Assembly (NCBI RefSeq): GCF_000969835.1
Contig: NZ_KQ033912.1
Coordinates: 838,971-902,970, forward strand
From: Parabacteroides goldsteinii DSM 19448 = WAL 12034
Lineage (GTDB): Bacteria > Bacteroidota > Bacteroidia > Bacteroidales > Tannerellaceae
Length of the DNA: 64,000 bases
Direction of reading: 5' to 3'
The position numbers were made by a program, and so were the translations under genes. The notes under the pieces are model-generated. The model had not been told where the DNA came from. It made no database searches and saw nothing but the letters and a program-made list of their open reading frames with translations. Below, piece after piece: positions 1 to 10,481 of this stretch. The number at the start of each line of letters is the position of its first letter. Within the stretch, counting starts at the first letter, position 1.

Positions 1-3000
1 GGTATTGTTATCTGCTTTCTGTAATACATTCCACCTGAATAATATTTCAAGGCTCCGGTCTCCGACCAATTACCGGCATCCAAAAGCCCTTTCCCTGTTT
101 TTATTTTAACGGGTTCACAAATCACACCAGTCCCCTGATAACCGGGTTTTCGTTTGATCGAAAAAGCGACCAGGCCAACTTTCTTCCGGGTTTCAGGAAA
201 GATAATACGATACTTTCTCATCCCCGATGAATCTTCGGATAGAAATCGGATATTCCCTTTTTCTATTGCTTTCCCATTAAACCATACTTTCAAATCGCTT
301 CCGGCTATCATCATGTCCATTTCCTGCATTCCCGGAACAGAATTAAAACGATAATTCCAAGTAAGATTCTCTCCTCCGTAAGGATCATACAACAAATGAT
401 CTCCTAAAGCCCAGCGTGTAGAAATTATTTTGTCGTATGAAGACGGCTTTGCCGGGGTAACGGATGATGCAGGGAAAAATACAACGGAACTTCTCTTTCT
501 AAAATCCCGATACGTACCTTTCTGAAACTTGAATTTACCTTTCTCTGTATTTGCATATGCTACAGTACATGGATGCCATCCTTCTTCCAACCAGATATTT
601 TCATTCGCAGGCTTCTGGTCGATCAAAAGAAAATCAGGTTGAACACCATCAATTTCGATCCTATATGAACCTGTTACAGGGACATAGACTTTACTTTTGT
701 ATATTTGATGCGCTCCCTGGTCCAAAATGAAAAAGCCATCGCTGACTTTACCTTTCAAACCATGCCATCCTTGTGATCCCGGATTGTCAAAAACACCATA
801 CTGCCATGAAAACTCCAACATCTCTCCTGACGATTCATTTCCTTGTAACACATTATCCAACGGGATATCCGTGGACGTACATTCTGTGACAAATTGAGGT
901 CCAAACCCATACACACTTTCAGGCCATTCCGAATCATCGAAATCTGTCGACATCCAGTTTTGAGGAGAAAGAGCAGCCGGTCGATGTTTAAAAGAACGCG
1001 CCTCAGCACCGATAACATCCGAAGCCGGAAAACGATAATCTCCCCATTTATTATCTAATGTCGGCAATAATTCCGTCTCCCACAAACCTGTAATTAAGGA
1101 TCGGTATATCAACTTCGATTCCTTTTTGCCTTCAGGCATTACAATAGGTGTTCCTTTTGAAAAGACAAACAAATACGAATTATCCGGCTCTTTATCCAAT
1201 CGGAGCCATGTTCCTTCTTTTGTTTGGCGAACAACCGGATAATCGGAGATTGTTCCGTCAGAAGCATTCCAAAGTTCAACTTTACCCGTAGCTCTGAAAA
1301 AACATTCTGTACCTTCAGGCACGTCCATAACCATATAGACATCACGTTCTCCCACATATCTATGTAAAACCTTCCCTTCTCCGGTTCCTGATATAAAATC
1401 CGGAACAATCAAAGATTTTATCTGCTCCGACACCTTATCCTCCGACACATACAATCCTATTCCCCCCGAATCATGAACCTGTTTCTTTACTTTTTTCCCT
1501 TGAGAAACTTCCAGGGATGTCGCACCGAATACTTCCCGGATAATTGCATCCGCTTTCGAATCGTTTTCTCCCATACAGGTACTGGCCTTCGGTAACTCGC
1601 CTGTTGCTATTATTATCCCTCCCGAACGATAAAAGTCCCGTATTTTTAATAAAGAAGAATAATGCATCGCTTTCATATCTGCCAAAATCAATATACGATA
1701 CTTTTCTCCCGAGATATTCAAACAGCCGTTCTCTACTTTTGATTTTTGCAAGGACCTGTAATCCATAAAATCATAATCCAAACCGGAATTACTAAGTTTC
1801 ATCGCCTGTTCAAACGCAATCTTTGTGTTAGCATCCGGATAGGCCTGCATCGATTCCGTAGGATACATCAAGGCTATATCACAGACATGAGTACCTTGAC
1901 TCATCAGAAAACTCAATCTCTCTGTATATTGAAGCCATTGTTTCATATGCGGCCAATAAGGCATTCTAAAATGAAAACAAGGCGGAGCCCATTCCCACCA
2001 ACCACCATGTGTGGAATAATATAATCCATGCATACAGACTAAATTTCCACCTGCCATAAAATGATGGTCCATTTGTTTGGTCAGCCATGAGCCCGTACTT
2101 CCCCATCCCATACTATGAAAAGCCTCAAGCCATGTTCGCGGACGTTCATATAAATGAGCTATTGAACTGGATACTTTCGTTTGCAAAAAACTAGAGCCGG
2201 TCGATGGAGCATCATTCCCCGGAGCTGTGTACCAAGAATTAGCCCTGAAATAATCAATATATGCCAATGGTTCCATTCCACGTCCAAAATTATCGCTTCC
2301 ATAAATCAAACCGCGTGAAGCATGCCAATTATAAATGGGCTGAAAAAAGCGTTCTTCCGCTAAATCCATTAATACATCACAATAATCCAAACGTATCTTT
2401 GGCGTTATATCTCCGATACTTTCTTTCAAAGCAGGAAGATAAAGTGTGATATCATACCCTTTCCTTTTTTCAAATTCTTCCTTAAAGTCCTCCGACCAGG
2501 ACCCTATTTTAATAGGATAAGACAATTCATCCTGAAAAAAATAGTTCATGCCCCCCGAAGCTGCATCTCCCATATTCTTTTCAAAACGATCGAAATACAC
2601 GTTCACATATTCTTTCCCGATATCCGGATGCAACAAATGACTTTTTTTCGTTGAAAGAATATATATTTTATAGTCTTTCCCTTCCGGAGCTCTCCACAAA
2701 AGTTTTCCGCCTGATATATATTCTGTCAGATCTATTTTCCCCGGCCAGGCAACAGCACCGACCAATCTTTCCGGAATGTCATGAATAAAAGTGGTCCCTC
2801 CCCGAACAGAATCAGACACAATCTCCAAGTCACCTTGATAATTCTGAAATTTTTCTTCTTTCAACAACTCATCCGTATAATATCCATTGCCAATCCATCC
2901 TATGGTATAATCATCCATACCTAAACCGATGTTTTTCCGGGAACATTCTTTGGCAAACCAATTCCAGAAATTCCACCAATCTCCGGAGAACACCTTAGGC

Positions 3001-3332
3001 TTTCCTGCTTCTGTTTTTCCGGAAAGCCCATATCCGTCTTTCATTTCCCCGACATCCACTTCTGGGTCCATGTGTATATAACTTACAGCAAAACCATCTG
3101 TCGCAGATGCAGATAAAATGTCAAGCTGTTCTTTCATTCTTTCCTTATTCAAACTATCACCATTCCACCAATAAAAAGGAACGTTTCCATATCCCTTCGG
3201 AGGGTTGGCAAATTCAGAAAAGATATCCGTATCTTTTTTCGGATATCCCTTATATTTTTGTGACTGAGCATAAGTTACCAGACAGGAAAAAAGGTAAAAA
3301 GTAACTATTTGAAGAACGACTATCTTCCTCAT
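1..3332 (-). CDS. GH106-like glycoside hydrolase (alpha-L-rhamnosidase-like), C-terminus cut by window edge
   Basis: The frame is open from the ATG at 3332 to base 1, giving at least 1,110 codons. A signal peptide (MRKIVVLQIVTFYLFSC...TYAQ) predicts secretion. The mature protein opens with FANPPKGYGNVPFYWWNGD, the 'NPP...WW.NG' opening of GH106-type alpha-L-rhamnosidases. A mid-protein stretch rich in HMDPEVDVGEM, GMDDY and STHGGWWEWAPP fits the catalytic barrel of that family. The segment at the window edge (NWSETGALKYYSGGMYYRK) looks like the C-terminal galactose-binding-like domain, so little is missing. It follows SusD1 by about 125 bp with a hairpin between, so it is probably the distal gene of the sigma1-FecR1-SusC1-SusD1 unit. 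The family call is by motif; substrate is unproven. Confidence 0.7.
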   Translation of the reverse strand, partial: MRKIVVLQIVTFYLFSCLVTYAQSQKYKGYPKKDTDIFSEFANPPKGYGNVPFYWWNGDSLNKERMKEQLDILSASATDGFAVSYIHMDPEVDVGEMKDGYGLSGKTEAGKPKVFSGDWWNFWNWFAKECSRKNIGLGMDDYTIGWIGNGYYTDELLKEEKFQNYQGDLEIVSDSVRGGTTFIHDIPERLVGAVAWPGKIDLTEYISGGKLLWRAPEGKDYKIYILSTKKSHLLHPDIGKEYVNVYFDRFEKNMGDAASGGMNYFFQDELSYPIKIGSWSEDFKEEFEKRKGYDITLYLPALKESIGDITPKIRLDYCDVLMDLAEERFFQPIYNWHASRGLIYGSDNFGRGMEPLAYIDYFRANSWYTAPGNDAPSTGSSFLQTKVSSSIAHLYERPRTWLEAFHSMGWGSTGSWLTKQMDHHFMAGGNLVCMHGLYYSTHGGWWEWAPPCFHFRMPYWPHMKQWLQYTERLSFLMSQGTHVCDIALMYPTESMQAYPDANTKIAFEQAMKLSNSGLDYDFMDYRSLQKSKVENGCLNISGEKYRILILADMKAMHYSSLLKIRDFYRSGGIIIATGELPKASTCMGENDSKADAIIREVFGATSLEVSQGKKVKKQVHDSGGIGLYVSEDKVSEQIKSLIVPDFISGTGEGKVLHRYVGERDVYMVMDVPEGTECFFRATGKVELWNASDGTISDYPVVRQTKEGTWLRLDKEPDNSYLFVFSKGTPIVMPEGKKESKLIYRSLITGLWETELLPTLDNKWGDYRFPASDVIGAEARSFKHRPAALSPQNWMSTDFDDSEWPESVYGFGPQFVTECTSTDIPLDNVLQGNESSGEMLEFSWQYGVFDNPGSQGWHGLKGKVSDGFFILDQGAHQIYKSKVYVPVTGSYRIEIDGVQPDFLLIDQKPANENIWLEEGWHPCTVAYANTEKGKFKFQKGTYRDFRKRSSVVFFPASSVTPAKPSSYDKIISTRWALGDHLLYDPYGGENLTWNYRFNSVPGMQEMDMMIAGSDLKVWFNGKAIEKGNIRFLSEDSSGMRKYRIIFPETRKKVGLVAFSIKRKPGYQGTGVICEPVKIKTGKGLLDAGNWSETGALKYYSGGMYYRKQITI

Positions 3333-3384
3333 AAATAAATTATTATTTTGTATTTTATTCGTAATCATAAACATCTGGTCATAT

Positions 3385-3420
3385 AAAGAGGCTTCCCTTT
3401 TGACCATGGGAAACCTCTTT
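3385..3420 (-). terminator. hairpin between susD1 and the GH106-like gene (terminator or processing stem)
   Basis: A 13-bp stem with one mismatch (arms AAAGAGGCTTCCC and GGGAAACCTCTTT) encloses a 10-nt loop. Only a weak T run follows on the minus strand, so it may act as a partial terminator or as an mRNA-stabilising stem that lowers expression of the downstream enzyme relative to SusD. Confidence 0.5.
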
Positions 3421-3457
3421 ACTAATTTATTCTTGTCTTTAAATGACGACAAGATTA

Positions 3458-5245
3458 TTACCAACCGGGATTTTGTTCCAGAACTACATCTTTATTCGTA
3501 TCAATAACCGTTTGAGGAATAGGCCAAAGATTAAAGGGTTTTGTCAATGTTAATCTCGGATAGTCCCAATATGAATATTTTTTTATACGATCGGCAGCAA
3601 CTGTACCTCCCATGCGAAGCAGAGTATTCCAACGACTCTCTTCATACATCAACTCACGGGTTCTCTCGTCAAGGATCAAATCAAGACTAACATCATTAGC
3701 AGTCACCAGATAACTACATTTTGCCCGTGAACGTAACATGTTTATGTCAGATGCGGCACCAGACTTGTCTCCGACTCTCAATTTAGCCTCGGCACGCAAT
3801 AAAATGGTTTCGGGTAAACGTATCAGATAATCATCACGGAAAATGCTGCGCAATACCCTACCATCAGCCGCCAATGTATAAAAATCAGGACCTATTTTAC
3901 ATGATATCGGATATATCAAGGTGTAAGCACCATCGTCATATTTACCATTTTGATCTTTTTTATAAAGAACATCCCATGGAATCTGTTTTCCATAGTATTC
4001 GGATGTTTTTATATTTCCCAAAAAGACACGGCGTAAAACAGCCTCCGAATTACGTATATCTTCACCCCATTTTCCTTCATAAACACCATCACGAGAATAA
4101 GGAGTAGGAGTTACCTGGCTACAACCAAAACCCCCGACGTCTTCCATCTGACCACCGATATGCGCTCCTCCCTGATCTCTGAAAACAGGTCCATAAATAG
4201 CAGGATAATCCAAACATGCCAAACTTCCGTCGGACTTATACACCTCATAATCTGATTGAGCACACCATATAGCTTCAGTGTTCCCATCCTGATAATCCTG
4301 ATTTCCTACCTGGAAAAGATCCCAATAAACATTTCCTTCTATAGGATAACCTGCTGATGAATAAGTCCGGTCAGCAGTCTGTTCTACAGCCGAAGTTGCA
4401 TAATAGAACTCCGGACCTTCATTTTTACGTGCACCGAAACGCTCTGTCATAAGACTGTAAGTACCGGAATCTATAACATCATTGGCATACGAAATAGCCT
4501 TATTATATGCACTGGCAGCATCACCGCCTTCCGCTTCCAGCAACACTCCCTTATCAATGTACAATTGGCAAAGATTATGCTGAACAGCCGCCCTTACCAA
4601 ACGCCCGGCTTCCACTGTCGTAACAGGCAAATCGTTTATGATATCCTCCATTTCATCGATAGCATATTGATAGGTCTCCATACGTGTCGAACGTTTATAA
4701 TCATATTTAGGAGTAGAAGTTATTTCTGTTACCAACGGAACTCCACCAAATAGTTCTCCTAAATTTCTGTAAGCAAAAGCTCTAAAGAATCGGGCCTGAG
4801 CAATGATATAAGCTTTGTCGGATTCCGAATTCCACATTATATGCTCTAAATTTGTGGCATAAATGGCGGTATTGGCAGCATTAATCAGATAATAAAATGC
4901 GGCATATGTATCTTTGAATACCCCATATTCTGAATTAATTATACTGTAATCATTAAACCGGTAAGAATAACGTATAGTCGGTACATCCAGCACATCTGTT
5001 CCGTTACCCATTCCATACGACCACAAATTCAATTCTCCAAAGTTATTGTAAGGACAATATATATTATGTACTTTGATATAGCAAGTAGTAAGTACTTGAT
5101 CTACCTGTTCGGAGGTAGTAAATACATTATCGATTGTGTAAAATGTTTCAGGATCTTCTTCCAGAAATTTATTATCGTCACAACCCATGACAGTAAAGAT
5201 TGCCATTAATAGCAATAACGTTTTATATATATATGTTCTTTCCAT
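3458..5245 (-). CDS. SusD/RagB-family surface glycan-binding lipoprotein (SusD1)
   Basis: 595 residues, normal SusD length. The signal peptide ends in a lipobox (IFTVMGC, Cys22) followed by acidic residues (DDNKFLEEDPE), the usual surface-export context in Bacteroidetes. The N-terminal helix (FTTSEQVDQVLTTCY), the NTAIYATNLE region and the C-terminal ILDERTRELMYEESRW motif are typical of SusD. It starts 18 bp after the SusC1 stop and forms the lid of the SusC1 outer-membrane transporter. It is clearly divergent from the SusD2/SusD3 pair, so module A probably imports a different glycan. Confidence 0.95.
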   Translation of the reverse strand: MERTYIYKTLLLLMAIFTVMGCDDNKFLEEDPETFYTIDNVFTTSEQVDQVLTTCYIKVHNIYCPYNNFGELNLWSYGMGNGTDVLDVPTIRYSYRFNDYSIINSEYGVFKDTYAAFYYLINAANTAIYATNLEHIMWNSESDKAYIIAQARFFRAFAYRNLGELFGGVPLVTEITSTPKYDYKRSTRMETYQYAIDEMEDIINDLPVTTVEAGRLVRAAVQHNLCQLYIDKGVLLEAEGGDAASAYNKAISYANDVIDSGTYSLMTERFGARKNEGPEFYYATSAVEQTADRTYSSAGYPIEGNVYWDLFQVGNQDYQDGNTEAIWCAQSDYEVYKSDGSLACLDYPAIYGPVFRDQGGAHIGGQMEDVGGFGCSQVTPTPYSRDGVYEGKWGEDIRNSEAVLRRVFLGNIKTSEYYGKQIPWDVLYKKDQNGKYDDGAYTLIYPISCKIGPDFYTLAADGRVLRSIFRDDYLIRLPETILLRAEAKLRVGDKSGAASDINMLRSRAKCSYLVTANDVSLDLILDERTRELMYEESRWNTLLRMGGTVAADRIKKYSYWDYPRLTLTKPFNLWPIPQTVIDTNKDVVLEQNPGW

Positions 5246-5263
5246 TGTTTTATAAAGTAAAAT

Positions 5264-8200
5264 TTAGAAACTCAAATTCAAACCCAAAGAAACGTTCGTC
5301 ATTATCGGATATGTCTGACTTAATGCAGTGCTACCTGTTTCCGGATCACCACCGTCCCAACCGGTAATCGTTGCCAGGTTTTTCCCTGTAATGAACATTT
5401 TAAAATTATTAATTCCCATATTCTTCACCCATGGTTGGTTGAATGTATATGAAAGTGTTACATCCTGCAAACGAACATAAGCCCGACTTTGTAATCCCAG
5501 GAAATAGCTATCTCCTGTAAAAGTTGCAGACGGATATTTGTTACTCGGATTCGCCTCTGTCCAATAAGGAATGTACAGACCGTTGGAAGCAAACCACTTT
5601 CTATCCCCGCCTGTTATATAAGCGTTCGTATTTCCGGCCTGATAATAACCGTTACCTCCGAATACACCGGCAATCATAACATATAATTCCCAGTTTTTAT
5701 ATTGCAAAGTGTTACTTAAGTTTAGTTTGAAATTAGGAGCTTTATTCCCTATGATAGAACGATCTTTTTCATTAATCACTCCATCGTTGTTTTTATCCAC
5801 ATACTTAGGAGTTCCGGCAGAAACACCATTGGCTTTCATATATTCAGTATCATCCGTCTGAACAATTCCATCCTGTTCATATCCGAAAATAGAATGTATC
5901 GACTCCCCTATAAACAGGCCATTTCCAATATCATCATCTTCCTTTCCATCACCATCAAGATCCTCACCATACAGATGAACCAACTTATTACGGTTCAACC
6001 AGAATGTCAGTCCCGTAGTCCAGTTAAATTCCTTATTCTGAATATTGACAGTCCGTACAGTAGCTTCCACACCTCTGTTTTTGACTTCTCCCATAGAAGA
6101 ATACATACTTGCAAATCCCGTCATAACAGGAATCGACCGGGAGAAGATCTGGTCATATGTTTTAGAGAAATAAACATCTACATCGACGAATAAACGACTA
6201 TTCAACCAGGTTGATTCAAATCCCATATTCCATGCTTCGGTTGTCTCCCATCCCAAGTCTGAATTACCGATAGTACTCTGGTTAATACCATATGACGGTT
6301 TTCCTGAATTACCAAAAGGATAATATATTCCCCCGGAATGGCCGGTTGCAACCTGTGACAATGTGGAATATTGTGTTAATCCTTGATTTCCGTTTTTACC
6401 CCATGAAAGTTTTATTTTCATATCATCCAGAAAAGCCACACCTTTTATAAACGGTTCATTGGTGATACGCCAGGCTGTTCCTATGGCCCAGAAATTACCC
6501 CATTTGTTATTTGCACCAAAAACAGACGAACCGTCTCTCCTATAAGAAGCTGTCATATAATAAGTGTCGTCAAACGAATAAGATGCTCGTCCAAAATATC
6601 CGATATTCGTTCTTTTCCAGTTATTCAAAGAAATTTTCTGCGTAGAAGCGTAATGAAGGCCGTTCAACCCTAAAGCCGTATTCCCGTTCGATGCAAAGTC
6701 ACTACCCGACAAAGTCTGAGATTCATACTTCTGATAGTCACGAGTCGCTACAGCTGTCAGATCAATGCTATGTTTTCCAAATACCTGGTTATAATTTAAA
6801 ATATTATCAATCACATAACTGGTTGTTCTTTCGTTTGCCATACTACCTCCGGCACTACTTAAATAACTATTTTGAGTTGCAACAGAGTAACGCGAATCAT
6901 CATCATACGATCCGACCGGAACATTGTATGACTCATGCGTAAAGTCACCGGATTTCCTGTAATTAAGATTTCCTGCATAATTGAAACGGTAACTTAAACC
7001 GGAAATCCATGGGCATTTAACTACGGCATATGCATTCGCACGAAGATTATCACGAAAGTCTACATTTTCTTTCTTCGACTCATCATCGATCCCCCACAAA
7101 GGATTACCTCTACCACGTGTACCGTCAGGTATAGCTTCAAGCATCCCATTCGGTCTGTACATCATTGCATACGGAGATAATATTGTAGCAGACCAGATAT
7201 TAGCGCCAAGGCCGGAATAATCTGTTCGGGTATATGCAGCATCAAGACCGATCTGCAGCCAACTTGTAATATCGGTATCTATCTTAGCTAATACTGAAAC
7301 ACGTTCATAATCATCTCCTTTTATCACACCACCACTCTCAGTATAAGAAGCAGACAAATAGTAATTCATTCTATCCCCTGCTCCGGATACGGCAGCCTGA
7401 TAATCCTGGGTCCATCCTGTCCGTGAGATTTCATCCAGCCAATTGATTTCTTTCCCTGAATTCAAATTCAGTTCTTCCTGAGGAACCAAAAAACTATAAT
7501 CAGAATATCCGTTTGCCGCAGAAGTTGCATCAAGCCACTGTTCGCCATTCATCAGTTCCGGTTTAAGATGCCACGACTGCATGCTTCCTTTTGCATTAAA
7601 ATGGATGACCGGCTTGCCTTGCTTACCTTTTTTAGTTGTAATAATAATTACTCCGTTAGCAGAACGGGAACCATATGCAGCAGCTGAAGTAGCATCCTTC
7701 AGGACATCATAAGAAGCTATATCATTAGGGTTAATATCATTAACACTTCCCATAAATATAACTCCATCTACTACCACCAACGGATCGTTTGAACCAGATA
7801 TGGAATTCTGTCCGCGAATCTGCATAGAAGGAGTTCCCCCCGCCGTATTTGTAGCACCAATATCAAGTCCGGTCACATTTCCTTTCAGGGATTCCAATGC
7901 ATTTGTATTTGTCGCCAAAGAAATAGGAGAATTCTCCAGCTTGACGGAAGATACGGAACCTGTAAAATCTTTTCTTTTAGCTGTTCCGTAACCGATCACA
8001 ACAATCTCATCCAAAGATTGTAAATCTTCTTTCAACAGAACATCCAAATGCTCTTTGTTTCCCAAACTGATCTCCTGGGTAATATATCCTATATAGGAAA
8101 TTTGAATTACCACATTCTCCGGCACTTCCAGTATAAAATTTCCATCAATATCAGTGATGGTTCCAATTGTCGTACCTTTTACAGAGACATTCGCCCCGAT

Positions 8201-8569
8201 AACAGATTCCCCATTCTGATCCTTGACTGTACCACTAATTTTTCGGGATTGACTACTTTGACTGTTACGCGATATTTTCAGAATAATCTGTTTCCCTACC
8301 ACTTCATAGCTGATTTGTTTTCCCGCAAAGGCTTTTTTCAAAATAGCATCCAGACTTTCCTGGCGAGCCTCCACTGATACCTTTTGTGACTGATCTACTG
8401 TCTGATCCAGCATAAAGGAATAATCAGTTTTTGTTTCTATCTGTTTAATTAACTGCCGAAGCGATTCATTCTTTATTGATAAATCAATTTTTTCACTTTG
8501 GGCATAAGTAGAATTGAATATAAATAACGCAAGTAATAACGGAATTAACTTCCTTCTTAATTTAAACAT
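5264..8569 (-). CDS. SusC/RagA-family TonB-dependent transporter with STN signalling domain (SusC1)
   Basis: 1,101 residues. Signal peptide to about residue 24 (STYAQ); STN (secretin/TonB N-terminal) domain about 25-98; carboxypeptidase-D regulatory-like beta-sandwich about 107-185 (VIGANVSVKGTTIGTITDID); TonB-box-like LDEIVVIGYGT; plug domain with DVLKDATSAAAYGSRSANGV; then a beta-barrel ending in a terminal Phe (LGLNLSF). The STN domain, together with the adjacent FecR1 and sigma1 genes, indicates trans-envelope signalling on substrate uptake. Its plus-strand leader carries a possible antisense RNA. Confidence 0.97.
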   Translation of the reverse strand: MFKLRRKLIPLLLALFIFNSTYAQSEKIDLSIKNESLRQLIKQIETKTDYSFMLDQTVDQSQKVSVEARQESLDAILKKAFAGKQISYEVVGKQIILKISRNSQSSQSRKISGTVKDQNGESVIGANVSVKGTTIGTITDIDGNFILEVPENVVIQISYIGYITQEISLGNKEHLDVLLKEDLQSLDEIVVIGYGTAKRKDFTGSVSSVKLENSPISLATNTNALESLKGNVTGLDIGATNTAGGTPSMQIRGQNSISGSNDPLVVVDGVIFMGSVNDINPNDIASYDVLKDATSAAAYGSRSANGVIIITTKKGKQGKPVIHFNAKGSMQSWHLKPELMNGEQWLDATSAANGYSDYSFLVPQEELNLNSGKEINWLDEISRTGWTQDYQAAVSGAGDRMNYYLSASYTESGGVIKGDDYERVSVLAKIDTDITSWLQIGLDAAYTRTDYSGLGANIWSATILSPYAMMYRPNGMLEAIPDGTRGRGNPLWGIDDESKKENVDFRDNLRANAYAVVKCPWISGLSYRFNYAGNLNYRKSGDFTHESYNVPVGSYDDDSRYSVATQNSYLSSAGGSMANERTTSYVIDNILNYNQVFGKHSIDLTAVATRDYQKYESQTLSGSDFASNGNTALGLNGLHYASTQKISLNNWKRTNIGYFGRASYSFDDTYYMTASYRRDGSSVFGANNKWGNFWAIGTAWRITNEPFIKGVAFLDDMKIKLSWGKNGNQGLTQYSTLSQVATGHSGGIYYPFGNSGKPSYGINQSTIGNSDLGWETTEAWNMGFESTWLNSRLFVDVDVYFSKTYDQIFSRSIPVMTGFASMYSSMGEVKNRGVEATVRTVNIQNKEFNWTTGLTFWLNRNKLVHLYGEDLDGDGKEDDDIGNGLFIGESIHSIFGYEQDGIVQTDDTEYMKANGVSAGTPKYVDKNNDGVINEKDRSIIGNKAPNFKLNLSNTLQYKNWELYVMIAGVFGGNGYYQAGNTNAYITGGDRKWFASNGLYIPYWTEANPSNKYPSATFTGDSYFLGLQSRAYVRLQDVTLSYTFNQPWVKNMGINNFKMFITGKNLATITGWDGGDPETGSTALSQTYPIMTNVSLGLNLSF

Positions 8570-8616
8570 TATGTAATAGCTTTAAGATTATAAAATATAT
8601 TATATCTTTGCCTTTA

Positions 8617-8713
8617 TATATCAATTAGTTATTCTGTCTAATTTTCGGCAGGATAAAAGTACAGGTATATATATTTCAAAAGGCATGGAGATTAGGGGTC
8701 TCTGTGCCTTTTA
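8617..8713 (+). ncRNA. candidate antisense RNA in the susC1 leader
   Basis: On the plus strand a TATCTTTG box (8603-8610, matching TAnnTTTG) is followed about 70 nt later by a 14-pair hairpin (8678-8691 with 8699-8712, two G.T pairs) ending in TTTT. This resembles the arrangement at susC2 and susC3, but the U run is short and the hairpin could also act on the minus strand. The start is estimated from the box position. Confidence 0.35.
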
Positions 8714-8747
8714 CGCATAAGGCAAAACACGTCTGATAAAAGACTCT

Positions 8748-9758
8748 CTATTTATATCTGATCGTCACCTCCTTTCCGTTCAGTTTATACTCTATCGGAG
8801 ATATCTTATTAATCATCTCTAATAATTCCGTCAATGATTCCGTCTTAATTGTAAACCAATAAGACTTAAGGGTATCCACATTAGATAAGGTAATATCCAC
8901 TCCATACCAACGCTCCAATTTCTTCCATACTTCTTCCACTGGAGCACCATCAAACTTTAACAGGTTATGCCGCCAACTGGCTTCGATTTCCGCATCACAG
9001 GATTCAACCCGACAAGACAAGTTCTTCTTAGAAACTATAGCTTCCTGATTAGGAGATAAATAAGTCAACAAATTCTGGCCAGTAGCCGATAACAGACTTA
9101 CTTTACCGCGAAGCAGGGCAACCATAATATTTTCTTCATCCGCATAGGTACTGACATTGAAGGCTGTGCCATGCACTTTGACATCTACTTCCCCGGCTTT
9201 CACAATAAATGGATATTGAGTATCTTTCTTTACATCAAAGAATGCCTCTCCTTCCAGATTGACGACACGGTCGTATGTACTATATTGATAATTATAAGAT
9301 AAACGTGAACCGGAATTCAACCAGACAAGCGTCCCGTCAGGCAAGACAAGTTGTGTTTTTTGTCCGGGAGGAGCTATAATCACATTTTCAAACTGAGCAG
9401 CCTGCCAGGATTTTTCCGGGGTATTGATCAGAGAAGACAAAGCGAAACCCAGAACCAACGCCACGACAGCCGCTACGGAAGAGACGCGGATCAACAGGGA
9501 ACGTGAATACAACGGAACCTGTTTCACTTTATACCGGATACGATCCTGTATCTTTCCCCAAACCATTTTCTTATCCGGTATCACATAAGCAGAAGTGTCC
9601 AAACGGACAGCTTCCCACTGTTTTCTTAACTTATCCAGTAAAAGGTGATGTCCTGGCTCTTCGTCAAGCCAGCGGATAACCTGTTCCTGCTCTTCGGTCG
9701 TACATTGCCGGGAGAGGTATTTCGCCAATAGTTCGTAAGGTATCTGTTTTTTATCCAT
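8748..9758 (-). CDS. FecR-family anti-sigma factor (FecR1)
   Basis: 336 residues. An N-terminal cytoplasmic part (about 1-85) is followed by one membrane segment at about 88-112 (LIRVSSVAAVVALVLGFALSS) and a periplasmic FecR domain with PPGQKTQLVLPDGTLVWLNSGS, VNLEGEAFFDVKKD and VHGTAFNVSTYADEE. The C-terminal part (about 260-336) matches the DUF4974 domain that meets the STN domain of the partner SusC. It lies between sigma1 (67 bp upstream) and susC1 (178 bp downstream), the standard sigma/FecR/SusC order. The role is to hold sigma1 inactive until SusC1 signals ligand uptake. Confidence 0.95.
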   Translation of the reverse strand: MDKKQIPYELLAKYLSRQCTTEEQEQVIRWLDEEPGHHLLLDKLRKQWEAVRLDTSAYVIPDKKMVWGKIQDRIRYKVKQVPLYSRSLLIRVSSVAAVVALVLGFALSSLINTPEKSWQAAQFENVIIAPPGQKTQLVLPDGTLVWLNSGSRLSYNYQYSTYDRVVNLEGEAFFDVKKDTQYPFIVKAGEVDVKVHGTAFNVSTYADEENIMVALLRGKVSLLSATGQNLLTYLSPNQEAIVSKKNLSCRVESCDAEIEASWRHNLLKFDGAPVEEVWKKLERWYGVDITLSNVDTLKSYWFTIKTESLTELLEMINKISPIEYKLNGKEVTIRYK

Positions 9759-9825
9759 GTTCTGCTATTTTATTCAGTAGACACATGGGCAGGGACAAAA
9801 CCCCCAAAAGGATATGAATATTTTT

Positions 9826-10374
9826 TTATTCTTCTGTCAGTTTTAGTAAAAGGAAGAGAAGGGCAATGGTTTCATCAGAGTGTGCGGCCAGATACTCCCG
9901 GATCTTTTTAAGAGCGATCCCCATCTGATTTTCAACGGTCTTTACGGATATATCTTTTACTTGTGCTATTTCTTTATAGCTTAGTTGCTCTTCGCGGCTC
10001 AGGATGAATATTTCTCTGCATTTCTCCGGCAAAGACTCAACGGCGGCTTGCAATAGTTGATAGAATAATTCCCGGTCAACACAATCTATAGATTCGTTCT
10101 TCTCCAACTCGATGCGGGCCCATTTCTCTAACAAGACATTGTGGTTTTCTTCATCACGCAGGTAGTTCAACATACGATTACGGGCACTATTATAAAGAAA
10201 GGTCTTGATGTACTGAACGTCTTTTCCTTCGTAATCTTCCCAAAGGTTTACAAAGACATCCTGCACAACTTCTTCTATCACCTGATAATCACGGGTATAA
10301 TAATTCAGGAAGCGGCATATAATTTCAAAATAATCATTATATGCATCTTTGAATGTGCTCTCGTTAATAATCAT
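9826..10374 (-). CDS. ECF RNA polymerase sigma factor (sigma1)
   Basis: 182 residues, normal for sigma-70 ECF proteins. Region 2 is seen around residues 13-75 (DYFEIICRFLNYYTRDYQVIEEVVQDVFVNLWED) and region 4 around 120-170 with the HTH LSYKEIAQVKDISVKTVENQMG. It pairs with FecR1 immediately downstream and is predicted to transcribe susC1-susD1-GH106. A TATTTTTG -7 box 68 bp upstream of the ATG suggests its own expression is housekeeping-dependent. Confidence 0.95.
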   Translation of the reverse strand: MIINESTFKDAYNDYFEIICRFLNYYTRDYQVIEEVVQDVFVNLWEDYEGKDVQYIKTFLYNSARNRMLNYLRDEENHNVLLEKWARIELEKNESIDCVDRELFYQLLQAAVESLPEKCREIFILSREEQLSYKEIAQVKDISVKTVENQMGIALKKIREYLAAHSDETIALLFLLLKLTEE

Positions 10375-10441
10375 AGCAATATAGTTTTTTCTCTGTATAT
10401 AATAGTAAAAAGCGGATGTTTCATCTCCTTATATCCCCGCG

Positions 10442-10449
10442 CAAAAATA
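10442..10449 (-). promoter_or_regulatory. -7 element (TATTTTTG) of the sigma1-fecR1 promoter
   Basis: On the minus strand TATTTTTG matches the Bacteroides -7 consensus TAnnTTTG. A TTG (weak -33) lies 18 nt upstream. The position fits a leader of about 60 nt before the sigma1 ATG. Confidence 0.5.
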
Positions 10450-10481
10450 AGTAAATAAATAATTATACAATCAATATCGGA

